Positions 55,969 to 64,000 of a DNA stretch of 64,000 nucleotides are shown here, piece after piece (within the stretch, counting starts at the first letter, position 1; the number at the start of each line of letters is the position of its first letter). The DNA is from Azorinus chamasolen. Its lineage: Eukaryota > Mollusca > Bivalvia > Cardiida > Solecurtidae. The DNA is taken from positions 50,737,394 to 50,801,393 of the forward strand of contig OY755252.1 in the NCBI GenBank assembly GCA_963576725.1, written 5' to 3'. Position numbers and translations under genes: made by a program. The notes under the pieces are model-generated. The model saw nothing but the letters and a program-made list of their open reading frames with translations. It made no database searches and was not told where the DNA came from.

Positions 55969-58724
55969 CAAGAGGGCCATTGGCCCTATATCGCTCACCT
56001 GAGTTACAGTAATACATGTATATTGACATGTTAGTTTTTCAGTGGACAACATTTCTAGCAGATGAAATAAGCTTAGTGCACTGCTTTCACCCTTTCACTG
56101 CTGAATAAACTTGAACTGAATTCAGAACTAATACCAAGTGACTGGTTGACCAAGATCTAAACTGTTTACAACTTGTGCCATTTTTGCCTTAGCTCAAAAT
56201 GCCTAAAACTGGTCTTTGAGAAATTCAAATGACTTCAATAAAGCTATGCAATTATACCTTGACCCAGGTATATAGGCAAATAGAGTGCTAGGCAGTACAT
56301 AATGCCAGTTTTTGTGTGAAATGACCAATAAGAATATCTTTAAAAATCGTTTAACCCTTTCCCTCATATGAAGCTGTTTTTATGCATTAGCAAACAGAAT
56401 AGACTCAGATCAGACGACTCCTATGGAAGCTGTCTGATCTGGGTCTTCTCTGTTTCTTTTGACACAATATAGATCGGATTCTACAGTTTTTGTCAAAGCA
56501 AAAACTTCTCTTCAGAGAAATAATGTGTTTTACACTTTAAAAATAAGAGTAGACTAGATCAGACGGCTGCTATAGAAGCTGTCTGATCAGGGTCTGCTCT
56601 TTTTACATTTGACAAGGTATAGATTTGATTTTACAGTTTTTTTCAAAGCTAAAACTTCTATTTATGGCATTAACAATTTTTTCAAGCATTAGCAAACAAG
56701 AGTAGTCCCAGATCAATTTTTGTCAAAGCAAACAGGTTAAGGGTTAATAGGTGTTTAGAAATAAGTCTAGCTCTAGGTGTGAATATCTGATGATAATTCA
56801 ATTAAACGGGTCATTAGTATTTTTAACAATTGAAATTGAGAAGAGTTACGTCTACTGTTATAATTAAGTTATATTTACTCAGTTATTTCATTAATATCTT
56901 ACAAGATTCAGACATTTTAGGACTTTTTAATGTGTTGTCATCAAATTTTATAAAAAAAAGTTATATTTAAGATGCTTTTTGGGGCAGCAGACTTAATCCA
57001 CAGTAGTAATTTCAACACCTATCATTGTTAAGGGGGGGGGGGGGGGGATTATCATGTTTTCTTAAGAATTACCATGACTTATATCAGTTGGGCCATTGCA
57101 TAATCATGTTTTCACAGTTTTCTTAAACATTACCATGACTTACATCAGTTGGGTTTGGACCCAGATCAAAAGTCTAGATGTTGATCATTTTCCTTGATTG
57201 GCTGAGTTGTTACTTTCCTATATCTCTCACATCTAATTTGAGAGACATTGGAAGACACCATGTAACATCACTCACACTACACACTGGGGTTAATGGGTCA
57301 AAATGCCCTTAATGTTTCGTCTGCAACAAAAAGTTATTGTCATTTGCTTCAATTCTTAAAATAAACTTACTTTCATTTTTTTGCAAAAATATGGTTAAGA
57401 TGACAAACAGTTTGGATCCTGATGAGATGCCGCAGTATGCGGCCTCTCATCTGGATCCAAACTGTTTGCATAGGTAATCACAGTTTCACCACTAGCATGC
57501 AAAGAGTTAAGAGTCATGCATTGACCTGGAGAGATTTTACTTCTCAGAAGCTGTTATCTTTGAACTGCTGCTTGTCTGCAGTTTAGGATCTGGAGTTGAT
57601 ATTTAACCCTTAATTTCTCTCATATAAACTTGTTTTCATGCATCTGCAAACAGAGTAGACCCAGATAAGGTGGCTCCTATAGGATCAAGGTCTGTTATTT
57701 GCTAATGGAATTTGATAGATGTTTCTATGCCTTCTAAAACAGCTACACTGATTCACCTTCAACATTTTACTATAAATAGTTATAAATAGAATGATACTAG
57801 CACTCCAATGCAGTTATCTCCCTTTGTCCCTTATGGCTATGCTGATGGGACAAGGGAAATAACTGTGAGGAAATTACCTCTTAAGTGTTACAGAGCATAA
57901 AACCCCAGGGTGAGACCATTTATGGCCCAGGGGTCATTATTTGAACACACCTGGTAGTGGTATATTAGGTGATGCTTCATACCAAATATCTTAGCTCTAG
58001 ATTATGTGGTTTCAGACAAAAAGATTTTTAAAGGATTCCCTATATAACTCTTTGTAAAAACTACAAGCCCCAGGGCAGGGCCATTTTTGGCCCGGGGGTC
58101 ATCATTTTAACAAACTTGGTAAAGGACCATTAGATGATGCTATATACCAAATATCAAAGCTCTAGAAATTGTGGTTTCAGAGAAGAAGATTTTTAAAGAT
58201 TAAAAAAAAACACCTGTAAAAGTAGTGGGGCGGGGCCATTTTTTGCCCGGGGGTCATGATTTTAACAAAACTGATAGAGGACATCCTAAGGTACATTTCT
58301 GTGAAATTTGGTTGAAATCCTCCCAGTGGTTTAGGAGAAGAAGTAATTTGAAATAAAAGTGAACGGACAGACGGACGGACATACTAACAAATGGGTAGTT
58401 GTGTGACTTTTTCCTTTGATATTTTCTTGTGGGACTAGTCCCACAAGAAAAACTATTTTTGGCTCTAACTTTGGAAAAGAATGATCTGGAAGCTAACCCT
58501 AACCCTAACCCTATGTCCCACAACTGGCCAGGTTAATGTCACAAGAAATGGCCAGGTTAATGTCACAAGAGATGGCCAGGTTAATGATTTTACTTGTGCG
58601 ACTAGTTAGAAAAAGTCACACAACTACCCATTGGTGAGTGCGGACAGACGGACAGACGGACAGACGGACGACGGACGACAGGCGGTCACAATAGCTCACC
58701 TTGAGCCTTTGGCTCAGGTGAGCT
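55969..58724. mobile_element. Composite family A element, second copy (A6)
   Basis: Near-identical to 39291-41813 from CAAGAGGGCC to GGTGAGCT, including the same nested MITEs at the same positions (cores at 56390-56452, 56548-56608, 57405-57470 and 57645-57705). Similarity stops at the element ends; flanks are unrelated. Differences: a 16-G tract (57032-57047) where copy 1 has 25 G, small indels, and a 257-bp insertion at 58383-58639. Confidence 0.9.
58383..58639. mobile_element. MITE with 23+ bp inverted ends and telomere-like repeats
   Basis: AATGGGTAGTTGTGTGACTT (continuing TTTC) is exactly inverse to the right end. It is absent from the A3 copy, so its boundaries are defined by comparison. 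The interior has palindrome TTTTCTTGTGGGACTAGTCC, three CTAACC-type units (near 58495-58512) and three copies of GGCCAGGTTAATG. The target duplication is unclear. It sits in the GACGGA tract. Confidence 0.8.
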
Positions 58725-58728
58725 AAAA

Positions 58729-59092
58729 ATAGGTGACCCAACACAAGAATTCTGCAGCTATACCCACGATTCCACATACATCTGTAGCCAAAGTTTGTCT
58801 GGTCTGTGAAGCACTTGTACCTTTTGGGTAACAGAGCTAGCAAAAAAGCTAATGCTCAAGGTAAATGAAGGTCACAGGTCAAGGTCAGAGGTCACCAAAC
58901 TGTGATGCAACATGCTATACTCAATGAGGCACATCAGCACATGAAGTTGAAGCTGCAGTATTTTTGTCTATAACTTTAGCCAAGGTCACAGGTCACTAAA
59001 CTCCAATGGAACATGCTGTACTCATCAAGATGCATGAGCATGTCAAGCTGAGCAACTGTAGCTGCAGTAATTTTTTAGCAAACAAGAAACCG
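58729..59092. repeat. Unassigned tandem-repeat element piece
   Basis: It starts AGGTGACCCAACACAAG just after A6's A-run. Monomer-like text (GGTCACAGGTCAAGGTCAGA; CTGTACTCATCAAGATGCAT) repeats about twice at ~120 bp. It ends where family G begins. Confidence 0.45.
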
Positions 59093-61172
59093 CCAATGTC
59101 GGTATGGCCGGATTGCCGATTAAAGTGATATAGATGAACAGTCAATCATTATACATTTCTGCATCAGCAGATGCTGAAGGCATAATAAATAGTAATAATA
59201 ATAATAATAATAATAATATTCCAATTGTATATAATGAGGTCCTCATCATGACTCCACATGTTCAAAAGGTCAATCTAGAAATTCATTGAAGCATAAAAAA
59301 CAAGAGATATTTGTAAAGCATGTATACCCCCAGACCCCCTGACCTTTGATCTAGTGACCTCAACTATAGAGGTCATCTACTGGTCATGACTAATCACCAC
59401 AGCAACTTTGACGATCCTAAGCCAAACCATTAATCATTTATTGATCTGAAAACATTTCACAAGTTTAGGTAATGGTGACCTTGACCTTTGACCTAGTGAC
59501 TTCAACAACTATAGGGGTCATCTAGTGGTTACGACCAACCACCACAGCAAGTTTGAAGATCCCCAACCAAACCATTGAGCAGTTATTAATCGTAAACCAT
59601 TTCATCAGTTAAGGTCATGGTGACCTTAATCTTTGACCTAGTGACCTCAAAACCAATAGGGGTCATCTAGTTGTCATGACCAACCACCACAGTAAGTTTG
59701 AAGATACTAAGCCAAACCCTTGAGCAGTTTTTGAATGGAAACCATTTCACCTGATAATGTCATGATGACCTTGACCTTTGACCTAGTGACCTAAAAACAT
59801 TAGGGGTCATCTAGTGGTCATGACAAACCACCACAGCAAGTTTGAAGATCCTAAGCCAAACCCTTGAACAGTTATTGACTAGAAACCATTTCACCAGTTA
59901 AGGTCATGGTGACCTTGACCTTAGACCTAGTGACCTCAAAAACAAGAGGGCTCATCTAGTTGTCATGACCAACCACCACAGCAAATTTGAAGATCCTAAG
60001 CCCAACCCTTGAGCAGTTATTGATCAGAAACAATTTTACCAGTTACGGTCATGGTGACCTTGACCTTTGACCTTAATGACCTCAAAATCAATAGGAGTCA
60101 TCCATTGGTCATGACGAACTACCACAGCAAGTTTGAAGATTCTAAGCCAAACCCTTGAGCAGTTATTGATCAGAAACCATTTCACCAGTTAAGGTCATGG
60201 TGACCTTGGCCTTTGACCTAGTGACCTCAAAAACAATAGGGGTCATCTAGTGGTCATGACCAACCACCACATCAAGTTTGAAGATCCTAAGCCAAACCCT
60301 TGAGCAGTTATTGATTGGAAACCATTTCAGTAGTTAAGGTCATGGTGACCTTTGACCTAGTGACCTAAAATACAAGAGGGTTCATCTAGTTGTCATGACC
60401 AACCACCACAGCAAATTTGAAGATCCTAAGCCAAACCCTTGAGCAGTTATTGATCAAAAACCATTTTACTAGTTAAGGTCATGGTGACCTTGACCTTTGA
60501 CCTCAAAAACTATAGGGGTCATCTAGTGGTCATGACGAACCATCACAGCAAGTTTGAAGATCCCAAGCCAAACCCTTGAGCAGTTATTGATCGGAAACTA
60601 TTTCACCAGTTAAGGTCATTGTGACCTTGACCTTTGACCTAGTGACCTCAAAAACATTAGGGGTCATCCAATTGTCATGACGAACCACCACAGCAAGTTT
60701 GAAGATTCTAGGCCAAGTCGTTTATTAGTTATCAATCGGAAACAAAAAGGTCAACCTGGAAATTCTCTAAGTCAATGAAGCGTAAAAACTAGGTCAAAAA
60801 AGGGTCATAGTAACCTACTAACCTATGACATGTAATGTGACCCTCATTATGAACCCACATGCCAAGTTTGGTTACTGTAGGTGTTATACTTTGGCTATAA
60901 CTAACACAAACAAAAAGGTCAACCTGAAAATTCTCTAAGTCAATGAAGCGTAAAAACTAGGTCAAAAAGGGGTCATAGTAACCTGCTAACCTATGACATG
61001 TAATGGGACCCTCATTCTGAACCCACATGCCAAGTTTAGTTACTGTAGGTATTATACTTTGGCTATAACTAACTCAAATAAAAAGGTCAACTGGACGGAC
61101 AGCCGGACAGACTGACGGACGGACGGACGGCATTCGCCAATCTATAAGCCTGGATTGCGAGCAATCCGGCCA
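59093..61172. mobile_element. Hairpin-ended tandem-repeat element, family G
   Basis: 5' CAAGAAACCGCC with GGCCGGATTGC (59106-59116), exact inverse of GCAATCCGGCC (61161-61171), then AAAAA. The body has about nine ~145-bp monomers with TGACCTTGACCTTTGACC (gtgacc starts 59475, 59620, 59909, 60054, 60200, 60345, 60484, 60621) and ACCAACCACCACAGCAAGTT. Two ~175-bp units at 60735-61090 and a GACGGACGGACGG tract (about 61090-61130) follow. A TAA microsatellite lies at 59191-59217. Confidence 0.87.
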
Positions 61173-61220
61173 AAAATGGATAAGGAGCCCTCTGATCAGG
61201 GTCTACACTGTTTGCATAGG

Positions 61221-61490
61221 AAAACTGCCACAGAAGTATAAGAATATGATTTGGGAGTCACACAAGAGACAAAACATGGACAACACTGTCACAGAAGTAA
61301 AAAATATGACTTGGGTGTCACACAAGACATGGACAACACTGTCACAGAAGTAAAAGAATATGACTTGGGAGTCACACAAGTGACAAGACATGGACAACAC
61401 TGTCACAGAAGTAAAGGAATATAACTTGGGAGTCATACAAGACATGGACAACACTGTCACATAAGCAAAAGTATATGACATGGACAGCAG
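61221..61490. repeat. ~55-63 bp tandem repeat, 4-5 units
   Basis: Unit ACATGGACAACACTGTCACA plus GAAGTAAAAGAATATGACTT and GGGAGTCACACAAG. It follows a MITE arm (CTGATCAGGGTCTACACTGT) at 61192-61215. The frames open on the minus strand reflect the repeat. Confidence 0.8.
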
Positions 61491-62730
61491 AAGAGGGCAA
61501 TATGGTGAACAATTCTATGAAGTTATTTTGAAATCTGGTCAGCGGTTTAGGAGGAAATGTCATTTAAAGCAATCTCGCATAAGCTCGCTTTCCTGAAGAA
61601 AAAACCCACCTTTCATTGATTCAAGCAGACAAAAAAATTAAGAATGACAAAAGGTTGTTTTAGAGATCTACTTTAGAATCTTCAAACTGGTATTGAGAGA
61701 TATTTATACTGTTAACTTTTAATTTAAATCACACTTGTGTAAATAAAATCCATGTACAAAGGGAAATCTTAATTTCTAATAGATAATTTAAGGTAAAATT
61801 TCTCGGCAGTAAATAACACTTCGAATGGTGCAATTTTGTTTAAATCTTTGATTGTAACAGAATAAAATCTGCATTTGATAAATCACCCACTTTTGAACAA
61901 ACAAAACGGGTCAAAATTGAAAAATTTGGCAGGGGTTCCCCCTAGGCAGTGCCACAATGTATACACCCCTTGTAAAAGACCCTCCCAAGATGGTTGGACA
62001 AGACAGAGATTTTATAAGGATGAGTAAGCTGGGACAGATTCCATTTATACATCTTAATATGGAATCATACCTACTCGCAGAATACCAAGGATAGAGAATG
62101 GCAAAATCTCACTCACCTTGTTAAAGAAAGTTTTATCCTTTGTATAAAGCTGTTTAAAAAGCCTCTAACCTTGAAATTCATCTTTCATTTTTAGCATGTG
62201 CTTATTTTGGCACTGGCAATCAGAAAAATCAACTGGCATTTAGCGAGTTAGCCATGTCTCATCTGTTATTAGTTACTAATGTCAGAAATGCACTGGCTGA
62301 AACAAAATGCCATGACGTGAAAAACCATGTATGACATATGAATAATATTTTCTCCAATTATACAGATTGTAAATTCAATTGCATGGTATTATGTATTTAA
62401 AAACAATCCAAATACTCGTGAAATAGGATTTCTGTAATAGAAAATCTGTTTTAAAGATTGGATATTCACGTAATCGAAGTATCAGTGACCGTAGATGCGT
62501 AATTTTGAAGTGGGTGGGGTACACGTTTTATCACCAATTTTCATGGGAGTTTCATAGTTGCAAGACAATTAATCCTGTACCAGGAGTTTTCTGTTTGATC
62601 AGCTAATGATATTTTAGCTATTCTTTCCTGTACTATAAATTGTTGAGACATACTTTAACCCAAGTTTAAATTGGCCTTTCAAATTACCAACAGGGTGCAC
62701 TATTTGACTGTTTTCCTAGACTGGTCCAAG
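61491..62730. other. AT-rich DNA, no recognised feature
   Basis: No exon was recognised on either strand, including the missing upstream CtIP exons. One fragment near 61505-61560 (CAATTCTATGAAGTTATTTTG, then GGTTTAGGAGGAAATGTCAT) resembles tandem-element monomer text. Confidence 0.4.
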
Positions 62731-62735
62731 TGTCT

Positions 62736-64000
62736 AACCTTCCAGTTTCAGAGAAGAAGATTTTCTCAGTGTTCTCAATATGTTTCTATTGAAAACTGCC
62801 TACCCCTGTGGCAGGGCCAATTTTGACCCTAAGGCCATAATTTATATAACTTTTAAAGAGGACCTAAACATGATGCTCTGTGCCAAATATGAAACCTGAG
62901 AGCCTTCCAGTTTCAGAGAAGAAGATTTTCAAAGATTTCACTATTTGTTTCTATTGAAAACTGTCCACCCCTGGGGCGGGGACAATTTTGACCAGAGACC
63001 ATAATTAATATAACTTTAGTAGACAACCTGAACATGATGCTATGTGCCAAATATGAAAGCTGAGAGCCTTCCGGTTTCAGAGAAGAAGATTTTCAAAGAT
63101 TTCACTATTTGTTTCTATTGAAAACTGCCCACCCCTGGGGCGGGGCCAATTTTGACCCCAGGGCCATAATTTATATAACTTTTGTAGAGGACCTGAACAT
63201 GATGCTATGTGCCAAATATGAAACCTGAGAGCCTTCCAGTTTCAGAGAAGAAGATTTTCAAAGATTTCACTATTTGTTTCTATTAAAAATGTCCATCCCT
63301 GGGGCGGGGCTAATTTTGACCCCCGGCCATAATTTATATAACTCTTGTAGAGGACCTGAACATGATGCTATGTGCCAAATATGAAAGCTCAGAACCTTCC
63401 AGTTTCAGACGAGAAGATTTTCAAAGATTTCACTATTTGTTTCTATTGAAAACTGCCCACCCCTGGGGTGGGGCCAATTTTGACCCTGGGGCCATAATTT
63501 ATATAACATTTGTAGAGGACCTGAACATGATGCTATGTGCCAAATATGAAAGCTGAGAGCCTTCCAGTTTGAGAGAAGAATATTTTCAAAGATTTCACTA
63601 TATGTTTCTATTGAAAACTGCCCACCCCTGGAGCCGGGCCAATTTTGACCCCGGGGCCATAAATAATATAAATTATGTAGAGGACCTGTACATGATGCTA
63701 TGTGCCAAATATGAAAGCTGAGAACCTTCCAGTTTCAGAGGAGAAGATTTTCAAAGATTTCACTATTTGTTTCTATTGAAAACTGTCCACCCCTGGGGCG
63801 GGGCCAATTTTGACCCTGGGGCCATAATTTATATAACTTTTGTAGAGGACCTGAACATGATGCTATGTGCCAAATATGAAAGCTGAGAGCCTTCCAGTTT
63901 CAGAGAAGAAGATTTTCAAAGATTTCACTATTTGTTTCTATTGAAAACTGCCCATCCCTGGGGCGGGGCCAATTTTGACCCCGGAGCCATAATTTATATA
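62736..64000. mobile_element. Family A element, continuing past the window (A7)
   Basis: Eight monomers of ~165 bp (CCTTCCAGTTTCAGAGAAGA; GAGGACCTGAACATGATGCT; GGGGCCATAATTTATATAAC) run to the last base. No CAAGAGGGCC head lies upstream, so the left end is truncated or diverged. Confidence 0.85.

Noticed and set aside
58254..58843. Minus-strand frames of 75-89 codons
   Set aside because: They translate GACGGA tracts and the inserted MITE; not genes.
49621..64000. Upstream CtIP exons (CxxC zinc motif, coiled coil)
   Set aside because: No minus-strand open stretch with suitable splice sites and similarity was found; the region is nearly all repeats.

Overview
The window reads as nuclear DNA of a non-chordate metazoan, most probably a bivalve mollusc. 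The reasons are split genes with GT/AG introns, an innexin-type gap-junction gene, tRNA-derived SINE, LINE, mariner and hAT debris, and a very high load of non-autonomous repeats whose bodies are tandem monomers of about 130-180 bp. Nothing suggests a prokaryote, virus or organelle. The clade is an inference; the eukaryotic animal origin is secure.

Only two host genes are visible, both partial. On the + strand two consecutive exons of an innexin/pannexin (7357-7604 and 10897-11667, phase-matched) give the end of extracellular loop 1 through the stop codon; the first exon was not found. On the - strand the last two exons of a CtIP/RBBP8/Sae2-type DNA-end-resection protein (49473-49620 and 44185-44321) lie about 5 kb apart, with a hAT element and many repeats in the intron. 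Its upstream exons were not found and probably lie beyond 64000.

Layout. 1-2400: a 44-bp tandem repeat split by a nested inverted-repeat element carrying tRNA-like arms. 2400-7350: MITEs and a ~175-bp tandem array. 7357-11667: innexin, whose intron holds a 43-bp minisatellite, a CpG-rich TIR element and nested MITEs. 12-17 kb: a SINE, AT-rich DNA, a 26-bp minisatellite and a tandem-repeat element. 17.9-19.2 kb: a dead mariner. 19.7-31.3 kb: tandem-repeat elements, a foldback MITE and a LINE fragment. 31.3-37 kb: a Mutator-like element plus TTAA-flanked hairpin MITEs and three minisatellites. 37.4-64 kb: an almost continuous chain of nested hairpin-ended tandem-repeat elements around the CtIP 3' exons.

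The most interesting signal is the set of hairpin-ended elements. At least eight families with unrelated ends share one plan: a short 5' subterminal motif, a body of ~130-180-bp monomers, often a (GACGGA)-like tract, then a 3' hairpin whose outer arm is complementary to that family's own 5' motif, followed by a short A-run. Because the end pairs differ between families yet stay complementary within each, the pairing looks selected. The plan resembles Helentron-associated (HINE/DINE-like) elements; that assignment is an inference. A second theme is repeated minisatellite birth inside TTAA-flanked hairpin MITEs.
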